Assembly (NCBI RefSeq): GCF_030271215.1 | Contig: NZ_JASNGB010000035.1 | Location: 1-17,919 of the forward strand | Direction of reading: 5' to 3' | DNA: 17,919 bases | DNA from: Deinococcus rhizophilus | Lineage (GTDB): Bacteria; Deinococcota; Deinococci; Deinococcales; Deinococcaceae | Shown here: one piece after another, positions 1-12,557 of the stretch | Numbering within the stretch: the stretch's first letter is position 1 | Layout: each line of letters starts with the position of its first letter | The notes under the pieces: generated by a model | Databases searched by the model: none | Told to the model about the DNA's origin: nothing | What the model saw: the letters and a program-made list of their open reading frames with translations, nothing else | Position numbers and translations under genes: made by a program

Positions 1-1
1 G

Positions 2-607
2 GTGCCCGTCTCGCGGCGGGTGGGAGCCGGGCTGCTCGCGCTGTGCGGGGGGCTGCTGCTGGCGCTGCCGCTGCTGGGGGCGCTGGGACCGGGGTGGGCG
101 CTGTTGGGCACCACCTTTCAGGCCGGGGCGCTGGTGTTCGGGGGCGGGCACGTGGTCCTACCGCTGCTGGAGGCGGGCTTCGTGCCGGAGTCCGTCACGC
201 CGTCCACCTTCCTGGCCGGATACGGGGCGGCGAACGCGGTGCCGGGGCCGCTGTTCACCTTCGCCACCTACCTCGGCGCGGCGCAGTCGGCCCTGCCCGC
301 CTGGGCGGGGGCGCTGATCGCCACGCTGGGCATCTTCCTGGCCGGGGGCCTGCTGATGGCGGGGGCGCTGCCCTTCTGGGCCGCCCTCTCCGCCCGGCCC
401 GCCGCCCGCTCAGCGCTGGCGGGGCTGAACGCGGGGGTGGTGGGGTTGCTGCTCGCGGCGCTGTACCACCCGGTCTTCACGGCGGGCATCCGGGAACCGC
501 GTCACCTCGCGCTGGCGCTGCTCGCCTACGCGGCCCTCACCGCCGGGCGCCTGCCCGCGTGGGCGGTGGTGGGGGCGTGCGCGGCCCTGGGAGCAGTGCT
601 GTTCTAG
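2..607 (+). CDS. chrA: Chromate transporter, C-terminal part (runs off left edge)
   Basis: Membrane protein of the CHR family, which exports chromate from the cytoplasm. About 201 residues are visible, nearly all hydrophobic, with several membrane segments. The stretch FGGGHVVLPLLEAGF followed by a GYGAANAVPGPLFTFATYLG-like motif is typical of the second CHR half. Full-length ChrA proteins are about 380-400 residues, so the N-terminal half most likely lies outside the window and the GTG at base 2 is probably an internal Val codon. The TAG stop (605-607) coincides exactly with the left TA of a 140-bp inverted-repeat element, so the last bases of the gene border inserted DNA. It converges on the YkgJ-type gene across that element. 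The family call is fairly firm; the substrate is by homology only. Confidence 0.82.
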   Translation: MPVSRRVGAGLLALCGGLLLALPLLGALGPGWALLGTTFQAGALVFGGGHVVLPLLEAGFVPESVTPSTFLAGYGAANAVPGPLFTFATYLGAAQSALPAWAGALIATLGIFLAGGLLMAGALPFWAALSARPAARSALAGLNAGVVGLLLAALYHPVFTAGIREPRHLALALLAYAALTAGRLPAWAVVGACAALGAVLF

Positions 608-744
608 AACATTGGACAGAATGACGGCCCCCGGGGAACGGCGCCCCAGGTGCCTCCATTCTGCCCAATGTTCCTGTCCCATTCGCTCGCTCTGCTCGGC
701 CAACGAATGCGGAAACCCACCGCCTTCTTATGGCAAATGCTCTA
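605..744. repeat. 140-bp MITE-like intergenic repeat, copy 1
   Basis: Copy 1 of a repeat found again at 8540-8679; by eye 125 of 140 positions match with no gaps. The ends are imperfect inverted repeats: TAGAACATTGGAC (605-617) and GGCAAATGCTCTA (732-744). Inside, GAACATTGGACAGAATG (607-623) pairs with CATTCTGCCCAATGTTC (657-673) at 16 of 17 positions. The element has TA at both edges, as expected of elements that target TA (IS630/Tc1-mariner type), and no coding capacity. It fills the whole gap between the convergent chrA and ykgJ-like genes, and its terminal TAG at each end is the stop codon of the abutting gene. Confidence 0.85.
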
Positions 745-1041
745 GAGCCGGGCTTCCCCCTCCAGCCCGTAAATTTCCAGAAAGCGCCGCACCCGCGCCT
801 TCAGCGTGGGGAGCGGCGCGACCTCCCCGCACACCCAGTCGGGCTGGTAGCCCCGGCACACGGCGGGCCGGGCGGCGTACACCGCGCACAGGCAGTCGGG
901 CCGCAGGTGGACGCACGGCACCCCCAGCGGCTTGCGCAGCGCGTGGATATCGGGCGCCGAGCAGCACGCCCCGCACGCCGTGCAGCCCCGGACGAGGGAC
1001 GAGCGCGGGGCGGAGTCGGGGGGTGGGGTGAAGGCGTCCAT
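742..1041 (-). CDS. YkgJ-family cysteine cluster protein
   Basis: A small protein (99 aa) of the YkgJ/UPF0153 family, which probably binds a metal or iron-sulfur centre through clustered cysteines; the molecular role of the family is poorly known. The motif CTACGACC (CxxCxxCC) lies near residues 20-27, followed by CVHL, CLCAVYAARPAVCRGYQ and a last Cys near WVCGE, the usual spacing of the family. Start ATG 1039-1041 gives the expected N-terminus. No good Shine-Dalgarno precedes it; TAGCCT at 1068-1063 could be a -10 box. It lies 71 nt downstream of hisC on the same strand and may be cotranscribed. Its TAG stop uses the TA at the right edge of the 140-bp repeat. Confidence 0.85.
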   Translation of the reverse strand: MDAFTPPPDSAPRSSLVRGCTACGACCSAPDIHALRKPLGVPCVHLRPDCLCAVYAARPAVCRGYQPDWVCGEVAPLPTLKARVRRFLEIYGLEGEARL

Positions 1042-1112
1042 AGGGGGAGGGCGGTCCCGCCGAGGCTAGCGCGTGCGCCCCGGCCCCAGCGTGACCGCCC
1101 CCGCGGACAGGG

Positions 1113-2225
1113 TTACTTGTCCGACTGAACGTAGGCCCGCGCCGCCGCGAGCAGCGCGTCGTTCTCGGCGGGCGTGCCCACCGCCACCCGCAGGCAGCCT
1201 GCCAGCCCCGGCAGCGAGTCCTGACGGCGCACCACGATGCCGTGCGAGAGCAGGTGGCGGTAGGCGGCCTCCGCGTCGGGGGTCCGCAGCAGGTAGAAGT
1301 TGGCCTGGCTGGGGAGGGAGTGCCAGACCGGGTGCTCGCCCAGGGCCGCGAAGACCCGCTCGCGCTCGCAGCGGACCTCGGCGGCGCGTTCGGCCACGTA
1401 GCCGGGGTTCTCCAGGGCGACCTCCAGCGCAGCCTCGGCCAGCACGCCGATATTGAAGGCGGGCACCAACTTGCGCAGTTCGGTCGCGAGCGAGGGGCTG
1501 GTCAGCGCGTACCCCAGCCGGATGCCCGCCAGCCCCCAGCCCTTGCTGAAGGTCCGCAGGCTCAGGCGGTTGCCGCCTTCCCGCACCAGCGCCCGGTAAT
1601 CCGTGCCGCTGTATTCGCCGTAGGCCTCGTCCAGCACCACGATCCAGTCCTGGCCCGCCGCCTCCACGACCTCGCGCACGGCCTCGGCGCGGTCCACGTG
1701 CCCGGTCGGGGCGTGCGGCTGGGTGATGTACAGCACGCCGGGGGGCTGGGTCCGCAGGGCCTCCACCAGTCCGGCGACCGGCAGCGAGAAGTCGGGGTTC
1801 AGCGGCACCTGCACCAGCCGGGCGCCCAGCATCTGCGCTTCGAGGGTGTAGACGGCGAAGGTGGGGCTGACCGTCAGCACCGTCTGCCCGATGCCCGCGA
1901 GTTCGGTGAGCAGCTTGATCAGCACGTTGCTGCCCGGCGTCATCACCACGCCCGCCTCGTCCCACCCGGTCAGGGCGGCGAGGCGGGCGCGAATCCCCTC
2001 TGCCCCGAGGTCCGGGTAGCGGTTCCAGGGGCGGCCGAGCATGCGGGCGGCCGCCTCTGCCTTCAGCTCGGCTGGAAAGTCGTAGGCGTTCTCGTTCTGG
2101 TCGAGCTTGACCGGCACGTCGAGCGGCGTGAAGGGGTAGGCGGGCACGGTCCGCACGGCGTCGCGCACGCCTGCCGGGGCCGTCTGCTGGGCCGCCGGGC
2201 CGGGAAGGGAAGGGATGGAGGTCAT
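1113..2225 (-). CDS. hisC: Histidinol-phosphate aminotransferase
   Basis: PLP-dependent class I/II aminotransferase (370 aa, normal length) that converts imidazole-acetol phosphate to L-histidinol phosphate in histidine synthesis, in the cytoplasm. Visible marks: LDQNENAY (41-48), the phosphate-binding TPGSN (96-100), QPHAPTG (169-175, where many homologues have NPNNPTG), DEAYGEYSG (199-207), the Schiff-base lysine K228 in [16 protein letters not shown], and the conserved Arg of CLRVAVGT (344-351). No other his genes are nearby, as is common where the pathway is scattered. The start ATG 2223-2225 is preceded by TAGAAC and 7 nt, close to the leaderless arrangement seen elsewhere in the window. 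The 70-nt gap to the divergent TetR gene must hold both promoters. A broader aromatic aminotransferase role is possible. Confidence 0.92.
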   Translation of the reverse strand: MTSIPSLPGPAAQQTAPAGVRDAVRTVPAYPFTPLDVPVKLDQNENAYDFPAELKAEAAARMLGRPWNRYPDLGAEGIRARLAALTGWDEAGVVMTPGSNVLIKLLTELAGIGQTVLTVSPTFAVYTLEAQMLGARLVQVPLNPDFSLPVAGLVEALRTQPPGVLYITQPHAPTGHVDRAEAVREVVEAAGQDWIVVLDEAYGEYSGTDYRALVREGGNRLSLRTFSKGWGLAGIRLGYALTSPSLATELRKLVPAFNIGVLAEAALEVALENPGYVAERAAEVRCERERVFAALGEHPVWHSLPSQANFYLLRTPDAEAAYRHLLSHGIVVRRQDSLPGLAGCLRVAVGTPAENDALLAAARAYVQSDK

Positions 2226-2265
2226 GCCGTCCGTTCTAGCACCCTGCCCCCCCGCAAGGCCGTGC

Positions 2266-2271
2266 TACCCT
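2266..2271 (+). promoter_or_regulatory. Probable -10 box of the TetR gene
   Basis: TACCCT, followed by GCCCGCAC, matches the sequence at the leaderless Nudix promoter (TACCCTGCCGCAC-ATG). Here the ATG lies 24 nt further on, so the transcript would have a leader of about 17 nt without a Shine-Dalgarno. An in-frame ACG sits just where a leaderless start would be (2278-2280), but use of ACG is speculative. Confidence 0.45.
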
Positions 2272-2295
2272 GCCCGCACGCCGCCGCGTCCCCCC

Positions 2296-2928
2296 ATGAC
2301 GGACCCCACTGCCCCCTCCCTGACCCCCACCCCGCCCGCGCGGACACGCCGCGAGCAGATTCACGAGGTCGCCAGCCGCCTGTTTTCCCAGCGGGGCTAC
2401 CACGGGGCCAGCATGCGCGACCTCGCCGCCGAGCTGGGCATGCAGGGGGGCAGCCTGTACGCGCACATCAGCGGCAAAGAAGCCCTGCTGATCGAGATCG
2501 TCGAGCAGGCCGCCCGGCAGTTCGAGGGGGCGCTGCTGGACCTGGGGACCGACCCCCGCCCCGCCGACGAGCGGCTGCGCGAGGCGATGGCCCGGCACCT
2601 CACGGTCGTCGCGGGCAACCTGGAGAGCGCGACCGTCTTCTTCCACGAGTGGAAGCACCTCTCGCCGGACGCCTACGCGCGGGTCACGGCGTGGCGCGAC
2701 ACCACCGAGGCCTTCTACCGGGGGCTGGTCGCCCAGGGGGTCCAGGAGGGGGTCTTCCGCGCCGATCTGGACGTGAAGATGACCGCCAACCTGATTCTCT
2801 CGGCGGTGAACTGGTCGTACACCTGGTACCACCCCGGCGGGCGGCTGAGCCCCCGCGAGGTGGCCGACCGCTACGCGGGGCTGCTGCTGGGCGGGCTGCG
2901 GGCGCCGCCGCAGGAGGGCACCCCATGA
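2296..2928 (+). CDS. TetR/AcrR family transcriptional regulator
   Basis: Repressor-type DNA-binding protein of 210 aa, a normal TetR length. The N-terminal helix-turn-helix domain is plain: [20 protein letters not shown] (17-36), then [20 protein letters not shown] (39-58) and SGKEALL. The C-terminal half, with EWKHLSP and a [11 protein letters not shown] segment, resembles the ligand domain of KstR2/acyl-CoA-responsive TetR regulators, so a fatty-acid or acyl-CoA ligand is a guess. Upstream in-frame codons back to 2215 run into the hisC start and are unlikely to be used, so ATG 2296 was chosen. The gene overlaps the next one by 4 nt (ATGA), so the small downstream protein is translationally coupled to it. 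TetR proteins often repress their own operon or the divergent gene, here hisC. Confidence 0.88.
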   Translation: MTDPTAPSLTPTPPARTRREQIHEVASRLFSQRGYHGASMRDLAAELGMQGGSLYAHISGKEALLIEIVEQAARQFEGALLDLGTDPRPADERLREAMARHLTVVAGNLESATVFFHEWKHLSPDAYARVTAWRDTTEAFYRGLVAQGVQEGVFRADLDVKMTANLILSAVNWSYTWYHPGGRLSPREVADRYAGLLLGGLRAPPQEGTP

Positions 2929-3245
2929 GCCACCCCACCGTCACCGTCCGCATCCGCGACGCGCTGCGGTACGCGCAGGGCCGCGCCCAGCGGCTGGGGC
3001 GCACCCAGCAGCTCGAACTGGGCGAGAACCTGTTTATCCGCATCGGCCCCGGCGGGCGCAAGTTCCTGCTGTTTTGCCTGGAGGGGGAACCCGAACAGAG
3101 CACCGCCCGCGCGGTGGCCGAGGCGCTGGGCCTGCGCGACCCGCAGTACGGCTGGCACCAGGGGGCGACCCTGCGCTCGCTGACGGTGGTGGAAGCGGGG
3201 GCGGAAGCGACGCCCGATGCGGAGTTGGATCAACCGGACAGCTAA
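2925..3245 (+). CDS. Small protein of unknown function coupled to the TetR gene
   Basis: A 106-aa cytoplasmic protein that I do not recognise. It has no signal peptide or membrane segment. The first half is basic ([18 protein letters not shown]), the middle looks like a compact beta fold ([20 protein letters not shown]), and the tail is acidic. The start ATG lies within the ATGA overlap with the TetR stop and has a clear AGGAGG (2912-2917) 7 nt upstream, which supports both the start and real translation. A much longer open frame extends upstream, but it runs antisense or out of frame through hisC and TetR and is not a gene. The coupling suggests production together with the regulator. A GC-rich hairpin follows the stop. 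Confidence 0.75.
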   Translation: MSHPTVTVRIRDALRYAQGRAQRLGRTQQLELGENLFIRIGPGGRKFLLFCLEGEPEQSTARAVAEALGLRDPQYGWHQGATLRSLTVVEAGAEATPDAELDQPDS

Positions 3246-3254
3246 CACAGAGAA

Positions 3255-3282
3255 GGGCGGCCCCCACACTGGGAGGCCGCCC
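3255..3282. terminator. Hairpin between convergent genes, possible bidirectional terminator
   Basis: GGGCGGCC (3255-3262) pairs perfectly with GGCCGCCC (3275-3282) around a 12-nt loop, in the 57-nt gap between the small gene ending at 3245 and the convergent SRPBCC gene ending at 3303. No U-tract follows on either strand, so a terminator is inferred from position and stem strength. Confidence 0.5.
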
Positions 3283-3302
3283 CTGTCGTGCTGCGCCGGG
3301 CC

Positions 3303-3980
3303 TCAGTTGACCGGGTTGGCGCCCTCGAAGGTCTGCTTGAAGTTCTGGAGGTCGTCGGCGATCTGCTGGCTGGGTTCCTCGCCGAACAGCTTGGCGACGG
3401 CCGCGCCCAGCGCCCCGGCGGGCGGGCGGTACGACAGCGCCACGTGGATGCGGGTGCCGCCGCCCGGCAGGGTCTCGAACTGCACGCTGCCCGCATTGTC
3501 GACGGTCGCGCCGGGCAGCGAGTGCCAGCCGATGCGCTCGCCGGGCTTGTCGTTGACAATCTCGGCTTCCCACTCGACGTGGGTGCCCAGCGGGGCCTTG
3601 GCGACCCAGCGGCTGCGGCGCTCGTCGAGGACGGTGACGCTTTCCAGGTGGCTCATGATCCGGGGCAGGTTCTCCAGCTGGCGCCAGTAGCCGTACACCT
3701 GATCGGCGGGGCGGTCGATCACCACGCTGTGCTCCACAAAGATGGGCTTGGCCGCGCCCGCGTTTCCGCTGAGGCCCGCCGCGCTCATCACGGGGTCGTT
3801 GCCCGTCGCGCCGCGGTAGGCGAGGTAGCCGCCCGCGCCCGCCATCAGCAGACCCATCAGGCCCTTTTTCCGCAGACCCAGAATCATCAGGGCCGCGCCC
3901 GCCGCGCTGCTGATCATGCGGCCCTGGTCCATGCTCTTGCCGTCTTCCTTGCTGCTGCTGTTGTCCATGTTCGCACTCAT
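3303..3980 (-). CDS. Membrane-anchored SRPBCC (cyclase/dehydrase-like) protein
   Basis: A 225-aa protein in two parts. After a polar N-terminus, residues about 21-57 form two short hydrophobic segments around a basic LRKKG turn, like the DUF2892/YgaP-type membrane hairpin. Residues about 78-220 form an SRPBCC (START-like) ligand-binding domain, with [20 protein letters not shown], a [19 protein letters not shown] core and a [17 protein letters not shown] strand. Such proteins bind hydrophobic ligands and are often linked to stress; no enzymatic activity can be read here. The start ATG 3978-3980 has GGAGGA 7 nt upstream, which favours it over the Met four codons later. An inverted repeat CCGGGC/GCCCGG (3997-4015) lies in its upstream region. 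It lies about 100 nt downstream of the disordered-protein gene on the same strand, so the two may share a stress role. Confidence 0.8.
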   Translation of the reverse strand: MSANMDNSSSKEDGKSMDQGRMISSAAGAALMILGLRKKGLMGLLMAGAGGYLAYRGATGNDPVMSAAGLSGNAGAAKPIFVEHSVVIDRPADQVYGYWRQLENLPRIMSHLESVTVLDERRSRWVAKAPLGTHVEWEAEIVNDKPGERIGWHSLPGATVDNAGSVQFETLPGGGTRIHVALSYRPPAGALGAAVAKLFGEEPSQQIADDLQNFKQTFEGANPVN

Positions 3981-4078
3981 CGCCTGTTCCTCCGTACCGG
4001 GCAGTCTAGGCCCGGCTTCCCCGACCCTGAATTAATCCTTGCCCAACTCACATTTAGGTGCCGTGACTGGGGGCAGGG

Positions 4079-4435
4079 TCAGCGGTCACCCTGGCGGTCG
4101 TTGCCGCTCTGGCCGATCACGTCGGCGCCGTCGGCGGCCTCGTCGCGGGTGGTCAGGCCGGGCTGCAGCATCCCGCTGTTGTCGGTCTGGCGGGCGGGGT
4201 CGGGGGTGGCGGCCATCCCGTCCGCGAGCGACTGCTGCGCGTGCTGGTCGGTCACGTCCCCCGCCGCCGCGCGGTCCGCCCCTGTCTGGGGGCCGCCGGG
4301 CACCGTGGAGTCGAGGTTGGTGTTCGTGTCGGGCGCGTTGTCTGCGCCCATGTAAGACGCGCCGTGGGTGCCGGTATCTATCTTGTCGCCGGTGTTGTTG
4401 TTGGTGGTGTCGTTGGTGCTGTTGCGGTCGTCCAT
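4079..4435 (-). CDS. Low-complexity, probably disordered Asp/Asn/Thr-rich protein
   Basis: A 118-aa hydrophilic protein dominated by Asp, Asn, Thr, Gly, Ala and Gln, with no Cys, Trp or Phe and one Tyr. It has no membrane segment and no signal peptide. The N-terminus is an Asn/Thr/Asp run ([18 protein letters not shown]). This composition predicts intrinsic disorder and resembles hydrophilins or desiccation-linked proteins. I do not recognise a family. It is probably expressed: AGGAGG lies 7 nt before ATG 4433-4435, and the coding strand agrees with the downstream SRPBCC gene. A shifted frame on the same strand (4086-4523) gives only Arg/Gln-rich nonsense. A protective role in stress is inferred from composition alone. 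Confidence 0.68.
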   Translation of the reverse strand: MDDRNSTNDTTNNNTGDKIDTGTHGASYMGADNAPDTNTNLDSTVPGGPQTGADRAAAGDVTDQHAQQSLADGMAATPDPARQTDNSGMLQPGLTTRDEAADGADVIGQSGNDRQGDR

Positions 4436-4536
4436 GCTGGGACCTCCTGGGAAAAGACTGCTGTGCCCATGCTCCCGGCTGGGCGGTCAGGAGCGGATGT
4501 GCCCGCCTTGGCGGGCCGCTCACGCTCGGGCCGCGC

Positions 4537-4549
4537 TAGGCTGGCCCTC
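4537..4549 (+). promoter_or_regulatory. Leaderless-type -10 element before the EamA gene
   Basis: TAGGCT (4537-4542) is followed by exactly 7 nt and then ATG 4550. This TANNNT-N7-ATG layout is the arrangement known for leaderless transcripts in Deinococcus. There is no Shine-Dalgarno in this stretch. No convincing -35 box was seen at the usual distance. Confidence 0.65.
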
Positions 4550-6939
<2,390 letters not shown>

Positions 6940-7093
6940 GTCAGCGGCTGGGGCGCCCGCCGGGTCCGGGCAGAATCCAGCCCCGGAACAGCGGCGCGGG
7001 ACTGCTCAGACCCGGCAGCAGACCGAGAGGGAGTGCCGTGGCCCAGAACATGTCCTGCAATTTACCCACCGCCGCCCCTGTACCCTGCCGCAC
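6940..7093. other. Intergenic region before the Nudix gene
   Basis: A GC-rich 154-nt gap with no convincing gene on either strand. It ends in the leaderless promoter of the Nudix gene. No strong hairpin with a U-tract was found downstream of the ABC gene. Confidence 0.6.
7081..7093 (+). promoter_or_regulatory. Leaderless-type -10 element before the Nudix gene
   Basis: TACCCT (7081-7086), 7 nt, then ATG 7094. This is the same layout as at the EamA gene. There is no Shine-Dalgarno between them, so the transcript probably starts at or next to the A of the ATG. Confidence 0.65.
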
Positions 7094-7501
7094 ATGGACA
7101 GACCCGTCGTGTGCGTGGGGGCGTTGGTGTGGGGACCGGGAGAGCGCGTACTGCTGGTAGAAACGACCAAGTGGCGCGGCCTGTGGGGCGTGCCCGGCGG
7201 CAAGGTGGACTGGGGCGAGACGCTGGAGGCGGCGGTGACCCGTGAGCTGCGGGAGGAGACGGGGCTGGACCTCACCGACGTGCGCTATGCCCAGACGCAG
7301 GAGGCGGTCCTCAGTCCCGAGTTCCACCAGCCTGCCCATATGCTGCTGGTGGACTTCTTCGCCCGCACCGCTTCGCTGACGGTCACCCCCAACGAGGAGA
7401 TCGTGGACTGGTCGTGGGCCACGCTCGACGAGGCGCTGACCCTGCCGCTGAACACCTACACCCGGACACTGGTGGACCTGGCCCGCCGGGAGGCCCGGTG
7501 A
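7094..7501 (+). CDS. Nudix hydrolase
   Basis: A cytoplasmic Mg-dependent hydrolase of nucleoside-diphosphate-linked compounds (135 aa, single domain). The Nudix box is complete at residues 36-58: G, five residues, E42, seven residues, R50-E-L-x-E-E-x-G-L (GX5EX7REUXEEXGU). [10 protein letters not shown] just before it and the N-terminal strand [10 protein letters not shown] complete the fold. The substrate (oxidised nucleotide, ADP-ribose or other) cannot be told from the box. Deinococcus genomes carry many Nudix genes, often discussed as house-cleaning enzymes in stress. The start is fixed by the leaderless promoter. The stop TGA overlaps the GTG start of the SDR gene. Confidence 0.92.
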   Translation: MDRPVVCVGALVWGPGERVLLVETTKWRGLWGVPGGKVDWGETLEAAVTRELREETGLDLTDVRYAQTQEAVLSPEFHQPAHMLLVDFFARTASLTVTPNEEIVDWSWATLDEALTLPLNTYTRTLVDLARREAR

Positions 7502-8229
7502 CCCAGGCTGGAGGCAAGGGCACTGCCCTCGTCACCGGCGCGGCGCGGGGCATCGGGCGGGCGCTGGCGGTCGCGCTGGCGGGGGAAGGGTACGCGGTCG
7601 CCGTCCACTACCGGGGCAGTCAGGCGGACGCCGGGGAGACGGCCCGGCTGTGCGGGGAGCGGGGTGTGCCCGCGACCACCCTTCAGGCCGATCTCACCGA
7701 CCCGGCGCAGGCACGGGCGCTGGTGGCGGCGGCGCACGGGGCCTTCCCTGGCCGGGGCCTCGCCGTGCTTGTCAACAACGTCGGCAACTATGTCCACAGG
7801 CCGCTGCTGGAGACCACCGACGCCGAGTGGGCCGACATGCTGGGCAGCAACCTGACCGCCACCTTCGCCACCTGTCAGACCGCCGCCCCGCTGATGCGGG
7901 AGGCGGGCTTCGGGCGCATCGTCAATCTGGGCTACGCGGGCGCCCGGCACCTCGTCGCGCGGCCCGGCATCGTGCCCTACGCGGTGGCAAAGGCGGGGGT
8001 GCTGCACCTCTCGCACGCGCTGGGCCGGGTGCTGGCGGGCACGGGCGTCAGCGTGAATGTCGTCTCGCCCGGCGTGATCGAGACGTCGGTCAGCCAGCCC
8101 CTGCGCGAGATTCCGGCCGGGCGGGTGGGCACGGTGGAGGAACTCGTGGACGCCGCGCTCTACTTCGTGCGGGCCAGCGACTACGTGACCGGGCAGGAGC
8201 TGGAGGTGGCGGGGGGCTGGAACCTGTAG
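7498..8229 (+). CDS. SDR-family (FabG-like) oxidoreductase lacking the usual catalytic Ser
   Basis: NAD(P)H-dependent short-chain dehydrogenase/reductase, 243 aa. The Rossmann motif TGAARGIG (13-20), NNVG (93-96), Asn118, YxxxK (Tyr161, Lys165) and the [16 protein letters not shown] and [13 protein letters not shown] segments are present. The catalytic Ser expected about 13 residues before the Tyr, or just after IVN, is absent: the segment reads [11 protein letters not shown]. The overall pattern recalls 3-oxoacyl-ACP or pteridine reductase-like SDRs. The GTG start (7498-7500) forms a GTGA overlap with the Nudix stop, so the two are coupled; codons upstream of it lie over the Nudix gene. The substrate is unknown, and activity without the Ser is open. 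Confidence 0.85.
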   Translation: MTQAGGKGTALVTGAARGIGRALAVALAGEGYAVAVHYRGSQADAGETARLCGERGVPATTLQADLTDPAQARALVAAAHGAFPGRGLAVLVNNVGNYVHRPLLETTDAEWADMLGSNLTATFATCQTAAPLMREAGFGRIVNLGYAGARHLVARPGIVPYAVAKAGVLHLSHALGRVLAGTGVSVNVVSPGVIETSVSQPLREIPAGRVGTVEELVDAALYFVRASDYVTGQELEVAGGWNL

Positions 8230-8371
8230 CGACACGGGCACCCTGGTCTCCTCCGGGCAGCCAGAGCGCGTTCTCGCCGCTTACGACGGGTTTCTGGTGG
8301 GGCGGGGAGAAGGAGGCCCTCCCCCCAGGGGAGAGTGCCCCTTGTACAGCAAGGGAAGAGGGGCCCCTCTC
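8230..8371. other. Gene-free stretch with stacked palindromes
   Basis: No gene is seen here. Three inverted repeats lie in a row before the MITE-like element: CTCCCC/GGGGAG (8319-8324 and 8328-8333), CCCTTG/CAAGGG (8339-8344 and 8350-8355), and the perfect 14-bp palindrome AGAGGGGCCCCTCT (8357-8370). They may terminate the Nudix-SDR transcript, though no U-tract follows, or be the remains of another small repeat. Confidence 0.5.
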
Positions 8372-8541
8372 TAGAGCATTTGTCAAAAAGAGACCTTCTT
8401 TTTGACCGAGCGGACTGGCACAACTCCGCAGGAGAGTGAGTGAGTTTTGCCGAGGATTTGGGGCTTGCAAAGCTCCGCAGGAGAGAATGGAGCCGTGAGG
8501 GGTGCTCTTCCTCTCATGGCGTAATTCGGACAAATGCTCTA
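8372..8541. mobile_element. MITE-like element with perfect 13-bp terminal inverted repeats
   Basis: TAGAGCATTTGTC (8372-8384) and GACAAATGCTCTA (8529-8541) are exact reverse complements, including a TA at each edge, which suggests TA target duplication (IS630/Tc1-mariner type). The 170-bp interior has no credible gene. It holds a perfect 10-bp stem GTCAAAAAGA/TCTTTTTGAC (8382-8391 and 8397-8406, 5-nt loop) and a 13-bp direct repeat CTCCGCAGGAGAG (8424-8436 and 8473-8485). Its end sequence resembles that of the 140-bp repeat, and the two elements share the TA at 8540-8541. A transposase supplied from elsewhere in the genome would be needed to move it. Confidence 0.75.
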
Positions 8542-8676
8542 AAGCATTTGATAGAATTACGGCCCCCGGGGAAGGGCGCCCCAGGTGCCTTCATTCTGCC
8601 CAATGCTCTTCTTCAATTCGCTCGCTCCGCTCGGCCAACGAATGCGGAAACCCACCGCATTCTTATGGCACATGCT

Positions 8677-8679
<3 letters not shown>
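8540..8679. repeat. 140-bp MITE-like intergenic repeat, copy 2
   Basis: Ungapped second copy of the repeat at 605-744, in the same orientation, with 15 differences in 140. The ends are imperfect inverted repeats (TAAAGCATTTGAT and GGCACATGCTCTA). The internal dyad is kept in weaker form (AGCATTTGATAGAAT against ATTCTGCCCAATGCT). The right-hand TA plus the element's terminal G form the TAG stop of the asparaginase gene on the minus strand. The left side abuts the 170-bp element. Confidence 0.85.
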
Positions 8680-9650
<971 letters not shown>

Positions 9651-9654
<4 letters not shown>

Positions 9655-9850
9655 TTGCGGCCCCGGATGCGGTCGGAGACGACCACCCACCCGGCCGCGA
9701 CCACGAAAATCGCCAGCGTGAGGGGCCACTCGGCGCGGGCGGCGTCCGCGAAGTCCAGCCCCGCGCGGGTGCGCTGCCACACGCCGATGCCGAACCACAG
9801 CCCCGCCGCGAGCAGGGCGACGGTCAGGACGCGGGGCCACCTGCTCCGGT

Positions 9851-9854
<4 letters not shown>
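9651..9854 (-). CDS. Small two-helix membrane protein
   Basis: A 67-aa protein of unknown function with two hydrophobic segments (about 9-27 and 44-60), a basic N-terminus (NRSRWPR) and a basic tail (DRIRGRK). The start proposed is TTG 9852-9854, which overlaps the hemC stop as TTGA; its end overlaps the asparaginase GTG as GTGA. Longer reading upstream would lie inside hemC and is Arg-rich. The fit between two genes with 4-nt overlaps and the clean hydrophobic pattern argue for a real gene. No family is recognised and no Shine-Dalgarno is visible, so it would depend on coupling to hemC. Confidence 0.6.
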
Positions 9855-10780
<926 letters not shown>

Positions 10781-10789
10781 AACCTGGGC

Positions 10790-10795
10790 AGTATA
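10790..10795 (-). promoter_or_regulatory. Probable -10 box of hemC
   Basis: On the minus strand, TATACT is followed by GCCCAGGTT and then the hemC ATG. The spacing of 9 nt is slightly more than the 6-7 nt of the other leaderless-type promoters here. No clear -35 was found. Confidence 0.5.
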
Positions 10796-10861
10796 GGGGC
10801 AAGTCCTCCTCCCGGCCGGGACAGGGGCCGCAGTTGGGCCGGGTTCATCCCTGGGCCGGGG

Positions 10862-11385
10862 TCAATTCTGCGCCGGGGCAGCCTGGGGCCGCACGAAGCG
10901 CAGGAAATCCAGCCACGGCGGGGTGTGTCCCAGCATCCGGATCAGCAGGGCGATCTGGGCCGTGTGGCGCACCTCGTGGGTCATGACATGCCACATCAGG
11001 CCGTCCACACTGACGGTCTCGCTCCGGGGGTCGTCCTGAATCAGCCTGACCCGGCGCTCCAGATCCGGGCCGCTCTCCAGAAAGGCGCGGGTGCGCTCCT
11101 GCACCTCGCCCGCGTACTGGAGAATCCAGCCCAGCGCGTAGCCCTCGGCCCGGGGGCGCACCCAGTCGTGGGGATAGCGGGAGGAGACGCCCTGCCCACC
11201 CCGCGCCACATCGTGAATCCAGTGGTCCTCCACGTCCACGACGTGCAGCAGCAGGTCCTTGATGCAGTGAAAACGGTCGCCGCCCTCGATCAGGGGCTGG
11301 TTCAGCTCGCTCTCTGGGAGCGCCCGCAGGAAGTTGTGCAGCTCCTCACGGGCGCCGGACAGGTAGGTGAAGTATTCACGGACGT

Positions 11386-11389
<4 letters not shown>
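10862..11389 (-). CDS. DinB-family protein
   Basis: A 175-aa four-helix-bundle protein of the DinB/YfiT-like superfamily, whose members are metal-binding and often thiol transferases or of unknown role; the superfamily is expanded in Deinococcus. The three metal-ligand histidines are visible: His49 in [12 protein letters not shown], and His138 and His142 in [11 protein letters not shown]. The end motif [16 protein letters not shown] is also typical. It starts in a 4-nt ATGA overlap with the dus stop and is therefore coupled to it. The substrate is unknown. It is unrelated to the DNA polymerase IV gene that shares the name dinB. Confidence 0.85.
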
Positions 11390-12393
<1,004 letters not shown>

Positions 12394-12399
12394 CCCGGG

Positions 12400-12405
12400 A
12401 GGGTA
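12400..12405 (-). promoter_or_regulatory. Leaderless-type -10 element of dus
   Basis: On the minus strand, TACCCT is followed by CCCGGG (6 nt) and ATG. It decides the dus start, since transcription would begin at about the A of this ATG. Confidence 0.6.
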
Positions 12406-12489
12406 GCGCACCCCCTGCCCCCGGCGGGTGAAGCGAGGCTCAAGCGGGGTCTGCGGGGCAATTCACGCTCCGGCCCAGGAGGGGGGGCG

Positions 12490-12545
12490 TATGCTGCGGG
12501 CCGTCCGGTTCTCCTCTCTGCACTCTGGTCCCGCCCACCGGACGG
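12490..12545 (+). promoter_or_regulatory. Promoter and 5' leader hairpin of the GNAT gene
   Basis: TATGCT (12490-12495) fits a -10 box. Just downstream, CCGTCCGGT (12501-12509) pairs perfectly with ACCGGACGG (12537-12545) around a 27-nt loop. The right arm runs into the Shine-Dalgarno GGGAGG (12544-12549), so the stem could limit ribosome access. A regulatory role is inference. Confidence 0.45.
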
Positions 12546-12557
12546 GAGGCATCCACC

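Noticed and set aside
1242..2924. Long upstream extension of the small gene at 2925
   Set aside because: It runs antisense through hisC and out of frame through the TetR gene, with Arg/Gly/His-rich nonsense typical of GC-rich shadows.
3997..4015. CCGGGC/GCCCGG inverted repeat as an operator or terminator
   Set aside because: Only six base pairs in GC-rich DNA with no further support; noted with the SRPBCC gene but not listed separately.
4241..4549. N-terminal extension of the EamA protein
   Set aside because: Antisense to the disordered-protein gene, and it lies upstream of the leaderless promoter.
9655..9840. N-terminal extension of asparaginase
   Set aside because: Arg/Pro-rich shadow over the small membrane gene; the family motif starts a few residues after the GTG at 9654.
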